The notes beneath the pieces were generated by a model, which saw nothing but the letters and a program-made list of their open reading frames with translations, was not told where the DNA came from and made no database searches. Of a DNA stretch of 26,603 nucleotides, positions 7,502 through 15,286 are shown one piece after another (within the stretch, counting starts at the first letter, position 1; each line of letters begins with the position of its first letter). The translations under genes and the position numbers were made by a program. This stretch comes from Oscillospiraceae bacterium (GTDB lineage Bacteria > Bacillota > Clostridia > Oscillospirales > Ruminococcaceae): positions 1,077 to 27,679 of the forward strand of contig DPBR01000013.1 in assembly GCA_003516865.1 (NCBI GenBank), given 5' to 3'.

Positions 7502-9136
7502 ATGAAAAAGTACATTGGCAAAATCATTGCCGGCGCTTTTATTGTGGTATTCTTCATAGGATGCTGTATTCAGGCGCCCATTTCCGAGGCGGTCGGCTCG
7601 CTTTGGTCGCTGTTCCCACCCGTAATCGCAATCGGACTTGCGCTTATCACAAAAGAAGTGTATTCCTCGCTGTTTATCGGAATACTCTCCGGCGGCATAA
7701 TCTTCGCAATCTCTCAAAGCAGCGGATTTGAGGGAGTTTTCACAGCAGTCGTAAAGGACGGCATTATCGCGAATATTTCGAACTCCTACAACGTCGGAAT
7801 ACTCGTGTTCCTCGTTGTTCTCGGAATAATCGTTGTTCTTATGAACAAGGCGGGCGGAAGCCGCGCTTACGGCGAATGGGCTGCAGCTCACATCAAAACC
7901 CGCAGAGGAGCGCAGCTTTCTACGTTCCTGCTCGGCGTAATGATTTTCGTTGACGACTACTTCAACTGCCTGACGGTCGGCTCTGTTATGCGCCCCGTTA
8001 CGGACAAGCACAACGTTTCCCGCGCGAAGCTCGCGTATCTTATAGACGCGACTGCGGCGCCTATCTGCATTATAGCGCCGATTTCCTCTTGGGCGGCGGC
8101 GGTAAGCGGCACAATCGAGAGTGTAAACGGAATTAGCCTGTTCATCAGCACAATTCCATATAACCTCTACGCGCTGCTCACTATTTTAATGGTTATCTTT
8201 ATGGCGACCGCCGATTCGGATTTCGGCCCGATGAAGCTTCACGAGGATAACGCGAAAAAAGGCGACCTGTTCACCACAAACAGAAAAGATTTTAACGACG
8301 ACGAAGCGCCTATCCGTTCAAAAGGAAAGGTTATCGACCTCATTCTGCCGGTTATCATTCTGATAATCTTCTGCATTGCGGGTATGATTTACACCGGCGG
8401 CTTCTTCAGCGGAACGAACTTCATAGACGCTTTCGCAGGCTGCGACGCGGCTTGGGGATTGTCGCTCGGTTCTGTGGGCGCGCTTATCGTCATCATCTTC
8501 TACTTCCTGATTCGCGGCGTTCTTAAATTCACCGAGTGTATGGACTCGATTGCCGCCGGCTTTAAGCAGATGGTTCCCGCAATTCTCATTCTCACGTTCG
8601 CTTGGACGCTTAAAACTATGACGAACAGCCTTGAAGCAGGCACGTTCGTATCGGGAATTGTTGAAAGCGCGACAGCTCTTCACATTCTTCTCCCTGTTAT
8701 CCTGTTCCTTGTCGCTGTCGGTCTTGCGTTTGCCACCGGCACGTCTTGGGGTACGTTCGGTATTCTTATCCCGATTGTAACGAGCGTATTCAGCGTGGAA
8801 ATCGCGGCTTCGGCTTCTACAGGAGAAATCCCGCAGATGGTTATTGTATGCATCTCGGCTTGCCTTGCGGGCGCGGTTTGCGGCGACCACTGCTCGCCTA
8901 TCTCGGATACGACGATTATGGCGTCGACAGGCGCGCAGTGCGACCACGTTAACCACGTTTCCACGCAGCTTCCCTACGCGCTTACGGTTGCGGCGGTTTG
9001 TGCAGTGGGATATATCATCTCCGGCTTTATTCAGAACGTATTCGTGGTTCTCGGAGCGTCGATTGTGCTTATGCTCGCGGTTATGTTCCTGATAAAGTTC
9101 CTGAACAAGCGCAAAGCAAACAAAAACGCGAAATAA
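7502..9136 (+). CDS. Na+/H+ antiporter NhaC-family membrane protein
   Basis: A 544-residue polytopic membrane protein with about a dozen hydrophobic segments. Conserved family blocks are visible: VDDYFNCLTVGSVMRP near residue 155, where the acidic pair in the membrane is the likely ion site; APISSWAAAV; TGTSWGTFGILIPI near residue 415; and GDHCSPISDTTIMAS near 470. Members exchange Na+ for H+, and relatives exchange organic substrates (for example malate/lactate antiporters), so the true substrate is uncertain. The ATG at 7502 is chosen because AAGGAG lies seven bases upstream; the frame is open 39 bases further back but without a ribosome site. The gene stands alone between its own promoter and terminator. 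Confidence 0.9.
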   Translation: MKKYIGKIIAGAFIVVFFIGCCIQAPISEAVGSLWSLFPPVIAIGLALITKEVYSSLFIGILSGGIIFAISQSSGFEGVFTAVVKDGIIANISNSYNVGILVFLVVLGIIVVLMNKAGGSRAYGEWAAAHIKTRRGAQLSTFLLGVMIFVDDYFNCLTVGSVMRPVTDKHNVSRAKLAYLIDATAAPICIIAPISSWAAAVSGTIESVNGISLFISTIPYNLYALLTILMVIFMATADSDFGPMKLHEDNAKKGDLFTTNRKDFNDDEAPIRSKGKVIDLILPVIILIIFCIAGMIYTGGFFSGTNFIDAFAGCDAAWGLSLGSVGALIVIIFYFLIRGVLKFTECMDSIAAGFKQMVPAILILTFAWTLKTMTNSLEAGTFVSGIVESATALHILLPVILFLVAVGLAFATGTSWGTFGILIPIVTSVFSVEIAASASTGEIPQMVIVCISACLAGAVCGDHCSPISDTTIMASTGAQCDHVNHVSTQLPYALTVAAVCAVGYIISGFIQNVFVVLGASIVLMLAVMFLIKFLNKRKANKNAK

Positions 9137-9166
9137 CAGTGCCGCGGATTATCGCTAAATAAACAG

Positions 9167-9203
9167 AATGAGGAAAGCAATTATCGCTTTCCTCATTTTT
9201 TAT
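9167..9203 (+). terminator. Terminator of the antiporter gene, copy 1 of a repeated hairpin
   Basis: A 12-bp stem (AATGAGGAAAGC / GCTTTCCTCATT) with a 7-base loop is followed by a run of T. The same hairpin with nearly the same flanks recurs at 17074-17116, so it belongs to a short dispersed family. Confidence 0.9.
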
Positions 9204-9331
9204 CGACGTTTTCGAGAAGCGGGGTCATACTTTTCGCGCAGATTGCGATACAGAAACAGTCGGCGTGCTATACGCATTTTCACTCAAACGTCGAAATAGT
9301 CAAGAGCCGTTCAAAAAAATTGCTCAAATTA

Positions 9332-9360
9332 TTGAAACAACGGGAAAAATGTGATATAAT
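9332..9360 (+). promoter_or_regulatory. Promoter of the dtd operon
   Basis: TTGAAA (9332-9337) and TATAAT (9355-9360) are 17 bases apart. The predicted leader of about 75 bases contains two hairpins before the ribosome site AAAGGAG. Confidence 0.8.
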
Positions 9361-9443
9361 AAGGGTAAACGCAAAGCGTTGGCATAGTATGCGCGGAATA
9401 CTATTAATCCGCGAAATCGAACGAAATTTGAAAAGGAGAAAAA

Positions 9444-9893
9444 ATGCGTTTTGTAATTCAGAGAGTGACAAGCTCAAAGGTGACAATCGGCGGCGAAATC
9501 AAAGGCGAGATAGGAAAAGGCTTTATGGTGCTTATAGGCGTCGCGGACGGAGATACCGCTGAAATCGCGGATAAAATGATACGCAAAATGGTTAATATGC
9601 GTATTTTTGAAGATGAAAACGGAAAGACAAATCTCGGACTTAAAGACGTCGGCGGCAGCCTTTTGCTTATTTCGCAGTTTACGCTCTATGCGGACTGCAA
9701 AAAGGGCAACAGACCTTCTTTTATTAAGGCGGGAGCGCCAGATATGGCTGAAAAGCTGTACGATTACATTATTTCCGAGTGCAAAAAGGAAATCGAGGTC
9801 GTTGAACAGGGAGAATTCGGCGCGGATATGAAGGTCGAGCTTCTCAACGACGGTCCGTTTACGATATTCCTTGACAGCGACGAGCTGACGTAA
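9444..9893 (+). CDS. dtd: D-aminoacyl-tRNA deacylase
   Basis: A 149-residue cytoplasmic enzyme that removes D-amino acids (and glycine) wrongly attached to tRNA. Both active-site motifs are present: S-Q-F-T-L at residues 77-81 and N-D-G-P-F-T at residues 135-140, the cis-proline GP motif that enforces chirality (most relatives have V rather than F after the proline). Length and N-terminus (MRFVIQRV) match the family. AAAAGGAG lies six bases before the ATG. In many Firmicutes dtd follows relA; here it has its own promoter and is followed 23 bases later by a small unknown gene that ends at the terminator at 10405-10438. Confidence 0.95.
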   Translation: MRFVIQRVTSSKVTIGGEIKGEIGKGFMVLIGVADGDTAEIADKMIRKMVNMRIFEDENGKTNLGLKDVGGSLLLISQFTLYADCKKGNRPSFIKAGAPDMAEKLYDYIISECKKEIEVVEQGEFGADMKVELLNDGPFTIFLDSDELT

Positions 9894-9916
9894 AAACCGA
9901 AAGGAGTCTATTTATT

Positions 9917-10375
9917 ATGAATTGTTCAGTCAATGAAAATCGAACCGAAACGAATACACCGGAGCTTATTTCTTTCACATGGAGCCAATCACATTCCAAT
10001 GCCAATAGTTGCTTCAGCATTTCTTTTGGTGAAGCGGAATGTGATAACCCCGCGGGGCATTATCTTAACTGCGATTTTTTGCGCGATTACAAGGACGATG
10101 AACGGGTAAACTGCTGTGATATCCCCATAGACGATGAAAAATGGAAAACGCTTGAAATGCTGCTGAATACGGTTCAGCTTCCCGCGTATTCCGCCCCCGC
10201 CCCATATCTGATGGACGCGACTGACAGTCAGATACGCATTATCCGAAAAGAAAACGGCAGCAAGGTTACCGAAAAATATAACGGCGCGTATGCACATGAT
10301 TTTTTCGATTCAATAACTAAGCTTGCAATAGAAATCTCTGAGCAGAAAACCGATATTGAGAACAAAAATGTCTGA
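9917..10375 (+). CDS. Hypothetical protein, 152 residues
   Basis: No family was recognised. The protein is soluble, without signal peptide or membrane span. It has a run of hydrophilic residues at the N-terminus, then a pattern of alternating strands (ISFTWSQS, CFSISFGEAE) and a segment PAYSAPAPYLMDATDSQIRIIRK, suggesting a small beta-rich domain. Cysteines at residues 4, 32, 42, 52, 65 and 66 are scattered and do not form an obvious metal site. AAAGGAG precedes the ATG by about ten bases. It lies 23 bases after dtd and before a strong terminator, so it is probably cotranscribed with dtd, though no functional link is known. Confidence 0.75.
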   Translation: MNCSVNENRTETNTPELISFTWSQSHSNANSCFSISFGEAECDNPAGHYLNCDFLRDYKDDERVNCCDIPIDDEKWKTLEMLLNTVQLPAYSAPAPYLMDATDSQIRIIRKENGSKVTEKYNGAYAHDFFDSITKLAIEISEQKTDIENKNV

Positions 10376-10400
10376 TGTCGGCTAATTGAAACCCGAAAAT

Positions 10401-10438
10401 AAAACGCCCGGCTGCGATACGGCAGCCGGGCGCTTTTT
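10401..10438. terminator. Bidirectional terminator between convergent operons
   Basis: An 11-bp GC-rich stem (10405-10415 with 10422-10432) and 6-base loop are flanked by TTTTT on the plus strand and, reading the minus strand, by TTTTATTTT. It ends both the dtd operon and the leftward four-gene operon that stops at 10505. Confidence 0.92.
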
Positions 10439-10504
10439 GCATATAATCAGAGCTTTTTATTACCGACATTTCGCCGATAATAATCTGTCCGAGCCGCGTC
10501 GGTC

Positions 10505-10912
10505 TCAGACGCGCTCGAGTATCATCGTGCCATACGCGATGGTCAGACAGCCGTTCTCATCCACCGGTATCTCGGCGAATGGGTCAACCGCCTCCCCAAG
10601 AACCTCGCCCTCGACCTTGGTATCGTAGTAAAACTTACCGTCCTTCTCTTTCCAGGTGGTCTGTTCAATCGGCGCAAAGCCGTCCGCATCAATCACGGCG
10701 CCCTGCGACTTCGCGAGTTCGATTTTATCCTCGGGAACGCGCATCAATGTATTCATTAAACCATCTTCTGTGAATTCAACCCTGCTCATGAGCATCATGA
10801 TGATTTCATCGACGTTATCTCCCTCCGGCAGATTTTCCGGTGTGTAGGACACCATACCGTTGCCGGTAGGGAAGAGCAGCTCCTTGACTTTCCATTTTCC
10901 GATAAGTTCCAT
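10505..10912 (-). CDS. Small lipocalin-like hypothetical protein, 135 residues
   Basis: No named family can be assigned with certainty. The opening I-G-K-W-K-V-K-E-L followed by alternating strands, the internal YYDTKVEGEVLGE and the closing Y-G-T-M-I-L-E-R-V resemble small lipocalin-like or fatty-acid-binding-like barrel proteins. No signal peptide is seen, so it is probably cytoplasmic. AAAGGAGG lies six bases before the ATG. It is the last gene of the four-gene operon, 15 bases behind the preceding gene, with the shared terminator about 70 bases downstream. The function is unknown; binding of a small hydrophobic ligand would be a guess from fold alone. Confidence 0.75.
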   Translation of the reverse strand: MELIGKWKVKELLFPTGNGMVSYTPENLPEGDNVDEIIMMLMSRVEFTEDGLMNTLMRVPEDKIELAKSQGAVIDADGFAPIEQTTWKEKDGKFYYDTKVEGEVLGEAVDPFAEIPVDENGCLTIAYGTMILERV

Positions 10913-10927
10913 AAATAATACCTCCTT

Positions 10928-11497
10928 TTATGCCCAAGGGTCGGCTGATTTGGGTGTGCGTACTCCCGTAAGCAAATACTGCTCCCACAGGAACCACTTT
11001 CCGTCGCTTCCGCGCTGACGCAGCTTTATCGGACGAGGGTCGTCCGCGCCGCCGCAGGGAATGAAAAGCTTCATATAGCCCGCTTCTTCTGCGGAAACGT
11101 GACTGCTTTCAACCGCGATTGTATAAGGCTGGGACGGCGTGTAATTGTTGTCGGGCGTAGAACCCACAAAATAAGTGAATGGCAGGTATGTCTTTCCATC
11201 GCGGAAACGGTCGTTCAGGAACGATATCTCTTGACCGTTAAGCGGGCGCGGACCTCTCAGCCAGTTAAGCATCTCGGTTCCGATAGACTTATCCGCCGCA
11301 TAAGCGCACAATGCAAGAACGGTAAGCGCCGCCGTTTCGAACGGTGTGTCAAGTCTTGCTTCGGGCAGAGCCTGAAGCTCCGCAAGACTTTCGGGCAGAG
11401 CCGCGAACGTAAACGTTTCGCGCTTGCTGACTGCGGATTGAATCGTGGAATTCACCGCCTGCTGTGCCGAATTTTTCAGTTTGTCAAAAATTCCCAT
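10928..11497 (-). CDS. Hypothetical protein, 189 residues (possibly DUF6935-like)
   Basis: The protein starts with an amphipathic helix (MGIFDKLKNSAQQAVNS), has a hydrophobic helical stretch around residue 60 (ETAALTVLALCAYA), and a conserved-looking core F-V-G-S-T-P-D-N-N-Y-T-P-S-Q-P-Y-T followed by a tryptophan-containing C-terminal strand region. This pattern resembles a small Clostridia family I associate with DUF6935, from memory and not checked. The ATG at 11497 is chosen over the longer frame at 11557 because GGAGG lies seven bases upstream and the extra N-terminus is only basic residues. Third gene of the unknown operon, 35 bases after the lipoprotein gene. Confidence 0.75.
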   Translation of the reverse strand: MGIFDKLKNSAQQAVNSTIQSAVSKRETFTFAALPESLAELQALPEARLDTPFETAALTVLALCAYAADKSIGTEMLNWLRGPRPLNGQEISFLNDRFRDGKTYLPFTYFVGSTPDNNYTPSQPYTIAVESSHVSAEEAGYMKLFIPCGGADDPRPIKLRQRGSDGKWFLWEQYLLTGVRTPKSADPWA

Positions 11498-11532
11498 AAT
11501 GCTACCTCCGTTTTCATTCGATATTATTCTTC

Positions 11533-12513
11533 TCAGCCTACGCCGAGAACGTTCCATGAGTCGTTCAAAGCGTCATACGAATAGATAAGATTGTCGCAAA
11601 CGCCATAAAGATATTCTCTTACAAACTGCTCTTCACGATTTGTGCCGAGCGTAAAAATATAGCACTCGCGCCCATCGATAATCTGCTTTTCTTCCGTGTA
11701 CATAAGCGTCATTCCCTGTTTTACGCGCTCGCTCACTTCTGCGGATTCCATAAGAATTTCAGTCGCTATTTTTATGTTTTTGTCATCTTCAGCGCCATTG
11801 TCGCCGTAAATCGTGAAGTCAAGCACGCCCTCGGCAACACACAGACTGCCGTCTTTTCCCGACCGCATCGGAAATTCGTCGATATCCTCGTCGGGGCTGC
11901 TGAACAAGACCGCCGCGTTTGAATAAATCTCGCTTATGTTGCACCGCAGCAGGAAATACTCCGCGCCGCCGATTTTATAAAGAATATCGTACGTTATGAC
12001 GTCATATTCCGCGTTTTCGGTCAATTCAACGGGGCAAACGACAGCGCTGCAATTCTTGTTTGTCACAACCGCGTAAAGCTCGTCTCCTCCAACGTCAATA
12101 ATCGGCGCGGAGCGAAGAAAAGCGTATTTTTCCGCAGTTTTGCTGCTTTTCAGACAATCCTTGACGTCGCTTGAAGCGGGATCGACAAATCCGACGAATG
12201 CCATTCCCGCCGAATAGCCGCCCTTGTTCATTTGCTCGCAAAGCTCCTCAAGAAGCGGGTCAATCCGCTCGGGAGCGCTTTCGGGCTCTGATTTCTCGCT
12301 TGACGAAGAAGGCTCGGGAGCGCTTTCGGGCTCTGATTTCTCGCTTGACGAAGAAGACTCGGAACTGTTTGTGCTTTCTTTTGACGTTTCTGAACCGGAA
12401 TTTCCGGTGCCGCTCGCAGAACGGCTTGAGTTATCCCGCTCATTAACCGCGCAGCCGCAAAGCATCACCGATATCAACAGCGCAATTACGGCGGATTTTT
12501 TTCTTAATTTCAT
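11533..12513 (-). CDS. Serine/glutamate-rich lipoprotein with duplicated linker
   Basis: A 326-residue secreted lipoprotein: basic N-terminus, hydrophobic core and lipobox L-C-G-C near residue 20. A linker of about 65 residues very rich in Ser, Glu and Pro follows, then a globular domain of about 240 residues of no recognised family. Within the linker a 15-residue unit (S-S-S-S-E-K-S-E-P-E-S-A-P-E-P) is repeated. The start matters: the first ATG at 12519 is one base from GGAGG and cannot be used well, while the ATG at 12513 is seven bases away. The globular part has repeated short strands and a C-terminal YLYGVCDNLIYSYDAL segment. It is the surface-exposed member of the operon and so a likely point of contact with whatever signal or stress the operon answers. 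Confidence 0.85.
   Translation of the reverse strand: MKLRKKSAVIALLISVMLCGCAVNERDNSSRSASGTGNSGSETSKESTNSSESSSSSEKSEPESAPEPSSSSEKSEPESAPERIDPLLEELCEQMNKGGYSAGMAFVGFVDPASSDVKDCLKSSKTAEKYAFLRSAPIIDVGGDELYAVVTNKNCSAVVCPVELTENAEYDVITYDILYKIGGAEYFLLRCNISEIYSNAAVLFSSPDEDIDEFPMRSGKDGSLCVAEGVLDFTIYGDNGAEDDKNIKIATEILMESAEVSERVKQGMTLMYTEEKQIIDGRECYIFTLGTNREEQFVREYLYGVCDNLIYSYDALNDSWNVLGVG
12267..12356. repeat. Perfect 45-base tandem duplication in lipoprotein gene
   Basis: Two identical 45-base units (12267-12311 and 12312-12356) abut in frame and encode the duplicated 15-residue Ser/Glu/Pro linker. Perfect identity, including synonymous positions, indicates a recent duplication or ongoing copy-number change. 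Confidence 0.95.
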
Positions 12514-12531
12514 TTGCATACCTCCACAAAC

Positions 12532-13272
12532 TCACGCATTGAATGGCGCGAGCGCCTCGTCCGCTTTTGCGGACAATTCCGAACGGTCGCCGTAAATCGC
12601 TGCGTCAAGAGCAGTGAACGCCGAACGAGCCTTGTCGTCCGCGCTTTCGTTGCTCTTTGCGGCTGCGCTTACCGCGGATACAACGCTCTTTATCGCGTCG
12701 ATTTGCCTGTTAGCGTTGTTTATTGAGTTCCCAAGCGTTTTCTGAATACCGAACAGCTTGTTGAAATATTCCGCCGCCGCCAGACATTCCGACTGATTTG
12801 AATATTTCACACGAAAATACGACATTCCGCATACGTTCGCAAAGGAGTAGTGAACGAAATATTCTTTCTGCTGCTTACCGTCCACTACCATCGTTTCGGT
12901 TTTCGTTTCGTATCCTACAAGGTCGGCAATACGATAAACGCAGGCGTGTTCGCTCTTACCAAAATTCATAAACTTGTATCGCGTTTCAACAAGCGCCATC
13001 AGTCCGATGTCGGGATACGCATACACAGGAGAAAGCGTCTTTTTCATATTCTTGTTCTTCAGATTCGGGACAAAAAGCTGCTGCCATATTTTCGTTCCCT
13101 TTTCGACCTGAGCGGCGTGCTCCTTATATTCGATAAGGTCTGCCTGTACAAGGTCGAAGTATTTCAGCGCCTTCTTGCAGCATTCCTTTCGGCAGAGATA
13201 ATTGCCGTCCGCAAGCTTCTGGGATCGGAACACGTTTATTGACGCTCCGCAAATTGCGCAGGTGTTAGCCAT
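12532..13272 (-). CDS. Zinc-ribbon protein (DUF4428-like N-terminus)
   Basis: A 246-residue cytoplasmic protein. The N-terminus holds a treble-clef/zinc-ribbon type pattern with Cys5-x2-Cys8 and Cys27-x3-Cys31-Cys32 around the short motif L-A-D-G-N-Y-L-C, which resembles DUF4428. The middle part (about 80-185) alternates strands and resembles a small PH-like domain; the C-terminus is Ala/Ser-rich and helical. The frame is open to 13335, but the ATG at 13272 starts right at the zinc motif with AAGGA eight bases upstream. It is the first gene of the four-gene operon, behind a sigma-A promoter with a palindromic operator candidate. The role is unknown. Confidence 0.8.
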   Translation of the reverse strand: MANTCAICGASINVFRSQKLADGNYLCRKECCKKALKYFDLVQADLIEYKEHAAQVEKGTKIWQQLFVPNLKNKNMKKTLSPVYAYPDIGLMALVETRYKFMNFGKSEHACVYRIADLVGYETKTETMVVDGKQQKEYFVHYSFANVCGMSYFRVKYSNQSECLAAAEYFNKLFGIQKTLGNSINNANRQIDAIKSVVSAVSAAAKSNESADDKARSAFTALDAAIYGDRSELSAKADEALAPFNA

Positions 13273-13325
13273 ATTCGATTCCTTCTTTTGTTTTTTCGAG
13301 TAGCAGCGGATATTTTCCTGTTTAT

Positions 13326-13354
13326 ATTCTAACACAGTTTTCCCGACTTGTCAC
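13326..13354 (-). promoter_or_regulatory. Promoter of the four-gene unknown operon
   Basis: On the minus strand GTGACA (13349-13354) and TAGAAT (13326-13331) are 17 bases apart. Transcription would begin near 13319. The -35 hexamer touches a palindrome at 13353-13370, so activation or repression by a DNA-binding protein there is likely. Confidence 0.7.
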
Positions 13355-13370
13355 TGTCACTTGTGACAGT
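13353..13370. promoter_or_regulatory. 8-2-8 palindrome, candidate NarL-type regulator site
   Basis: ACTGTCAC-TT-GTGACAGT is a perfect inverted repeat with two central bases, the spacing of NarL 7-2-7 operators. Its centre is about 42 bases upstream of the predicted start of the zinc-ribbon/lipoprotein operon, the classical class II activator position. No T-run follows on either strand, so it is not a terminator. The NarL-type regulator gene ends only 61 bases away. Confidence 0.6.
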
Positions 13371-13430
13371 AAGCAAGAAATTTACGTCTTTTCAAAAGAA
13401 CATTCCCGAACCTTTCGGGGCGGGGGGACG

Positions 13431-14060
13431 TTATTCATCTTTCAGGGTTGTTACCATAAGTTTGTTTTCAATTGCGGTTGCAACAAGAGCTTCGCGGTTT
13501 TCAAAGCCGCCCTTTTCAACCATATCGTCAAGCGCCCAGCGAACTCCGCGCTTGGTTATCCCAATTTTGTCGGCAATTTCCTGATATGTAAGCCCGCGGA
13601 TATACCAACGCAGTATGTCAAGCTGCCGCTGAGAAAACTTGTCGGACATAGTTTCTTCCATTTCAACAGCCGGCGAAGCGTTTGGGAATATATGCTCGCC
13701 GGCAAGAGTACGCTTTATGATATCCATAAGCTCAGCCGTTCCGTGGTCCTTATACCACAGGCTGTCTGCGGCTCCCTGACGCGCCTGCGAGAGTATTTCC
13801 GGGTCAACAAGCGAAGTTACGATGACGATTTTTATGTGCGGATTTTTTTCTTTAATTCGCCTTGCCGCGGCAAGTCCGGAATGTTTGCGTTGGGTCTGTA
13901 CGTCCATCAATACGAGCCGAACCGTATGTCTGCAATAGTTTTCGGCTTCAAATGCGTCGCGGAATGTTCCGACGAGGTTGAAGCCGCCGTCCGCCAGAAG
14001 CCGCTCTGCCAAGTGTTTCTGTATATACAGGTCGTCCTCGACAAGTATTGTGTTAATCAT
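13431..14060 (-). CDS. NarL/LuxR-family response regulator
   Basis: A 209-residue two-domain regulator. The receiver domain has the acidic pair E8-D9-D10, phosphorylation site D53 (V-L-M-D-V), the T in IVTSL and the K in WYKDHG. The C-terminal LuxR-type helix-turn-helix (about 140-203) begins FSQRQLDILRWYIRG and continues L-T-Y-Q-E-I-A-D-K-I-G-I. Its start overlaps the end of the kinase gene by four bases. The recognition helix I-T-K-R-G-V-R-W-A-L-D-D is less usual, having W in place of a small residue. It is the output of the signalling operon; the nearest candidate target is the operon beginning at 13272. Confidence 0.9.
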   Translation of the reverse strand: MINTILVEDDLYIQKHLAERLLADGGFNLVGTFRDAFEAENYCRHTVRLVLMDVQTQRKHSGLAAARRIKEKNPHIKIVIVTSLVDPEILSQARQGAADSLWYKDHGTAELMDIIKRTLAGEHIFPNASPAVEMEETMSDKFSQRQLDILRWYIRGLTYQEIADKIGITKRGVRWALDDMVEKGGFENREALVATAIENKLMVTTLKDE

Positions 14061-15286
14061 AATTCGTTCTCCTTTTCCGGAAGCGTAATCAGCAGCGCAA
14101 ATCGCGGAGAAAAAGCCGTGTGCATTTCGCCGCCTGCCGCTTCAATGCGGCGGCGCAAACCGGAAAGGCCGCTTCCCTCGATTATCGGACCTTCCGGCTT
14201 CTTTCCGTTGTTGGTGATGGTTATGTCATAAACGGCGCTGTTTCGCGCGGCGATACGGACATACACCTCGTTGCCGCCCGCGTGCCTTACGCAGTTTGTC
14301 ACGCACTCTGCGACAGCAGCGGCAGTGAGCGCTTCGGCGGTTGAACCCGACGGCAAACCGCCTTCGGCGTGCAGCTTCACGCCAAGCTTTTCGGCGGTTT
14401 CCCGAACCTCGTCCATTGTACAGTTTAACCGCGCGCGGTCGCTTGACAGCACGCTTACCGCTTCCCGCAATGCCTCAAGCTTTCCGTCCGCGTCAGCGCC
14501 GTTTTCAATAATATCACGAATTGTCAGCAGACTTCTTCCTATGGTATCGTGAATATAGACTTTCAGCTCAAGATTTTCTTTTTCCTTAATATCGTCCGCC
14601 ATACGCTCGTACATTTCCCGAAGCCTGCCGTTTACTTCGCGGAGTTCCTCGTTTATTTCGTTCTGACGAATATATCCGTGATACAATTCGGTTACGTTCT
14701 GCGCCGTAATCTGCCGCCAGCGGTCGTTTCCGTTTACGGAAACAGCCTGCGTTCTGAACTGCCACACGGTGCCGTCGGGAAAAACGCTGTAATCTTCCTT
14801 TATGAGCGTTGAGTCAAAGTCGTTTATAATTTGAAGCGAACGGTCGCTCAGCAAAAAAACCAAATTTCTCATAAGGTCGTTGCAGAGGATAATCCGTCCG
14901 AGCGGGTCTGAAAAGCAAATTCCCATCGGAAGCTTGTCGATTGCTTCCTTAATCGAAAAAGCGGACAGTTCGTTTTTGCTGCGGCGGTATTCACGCGGGA
15001 GCGCCGCCGAAAAATGTACCGCGCCAAGCAAAATCGCCGCCGCGAATATTCCCCACGGAGCGCCGAGCAGAAACGCGTCTTTTCCGTTATTGGGGTCGCC
15101 CTGCGTAACCGAAAACAGCAGTACGACAAGTATTACGGAAATAATCGCACACGGCAAGCAGCGGAACACAGTCCTTCTGCAAATTACCTGATACAGAAAC
15201 AGCCCAAGTTCCAGCACTGCTTCAAGCATTATCAGAAGCGGTATGAGTGTCTGCCACAATTCGGGGAGAGCCGAAAATGCCGTCAT
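14057..15286 (-). CDS. PAS-domain histidine kinase (NarX/LiaS-type)
   Basis: A 409-residue membrane kinase with three predicted N-terminal spans (about 12-34, 44-60, 73-92), a PAS-like domain (about 110-205) and a coiled linker. The HisKA_3-type dimerisation region has H246 in Y-I-H-D-T-I-G. The ATPase domain shows an N-box (E-C-V-T-N-C-V-R-H-A, N331) and a G-box (GSGLSGLRRRIEAAGG). The usual D-x-G of the G1 box reads N-N-G, so nucleotide binding may be altered. It overlaps both neighbours by four bases (upstream sensor and downstream regulator), so the three are translated together. It should phosphorylate D53 of the adjacent regulator. Confidence 0.88.
   Translation of the reverse strand: MTAFSALPELWQTLIPLLIMLEAVLELGLFLYQVICRRTVFRCLPCAIISVILVVLLFSVTQGDPNNGKDAFLLGAPWGIFAAAILLGAVHFSAALPREYRRSKNELSAFSIKEAIDKLPMGICFSDPLGRIILCNDLMRNLVFLLSDRSLQIINDFDSTLIKEDYSVFPDGTVWQFRTQAVSVNGNDRWRQITAQNVTELYHGYIRQNEINEELREVNGRLREMYERMADDIKEKENLELKVYIHDTIGRSLLTIRDIIENGADADGKLEALREAVSVLSSDRARLNCTMDEVRETAEKLGVKLHAEGGLPSGSTAEALTAAAVAECVTNCVRHAGGNEVYVRIAARNSAVYDITITNNGKKPEGPIIEGSGLSGLRRRIEAAGGEMHTAFSPRFALLITLPEKENEL

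Larger units (their letters stand above)
9137..9443. other. Intergenic region between antiporter gene and dtd
   Basis: It contains the antiporter terminator (9167-9203), the dtd promoter (9332-9360) and the dtd leader with two small hairpins, AACGC-aaa-GCGTT (9368-9380) and CGCGGA/TCCGCG (9392-9413). Nothing else is recognised between 9204 and 9331. Confidence 0.5.

Noticed and set aside
12267..12356. CRISPR-like tandem repeat
   Set aside because: Only two abutting copies exist, with no spacers, in frame within a coding gene.
12224..12595. Plus-strand frame with an apparent Ser/Gly/Glu repeat
   Set aside because: The repeat is the antisense reading of the 45-base duplication in the lipoprotein gene; no start signals support it.
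13353..13370. Terminator of the signalling operon
   Set aside because: The dyad is not GC-rich and has no T-run on either strand, so an operator is the better reading.
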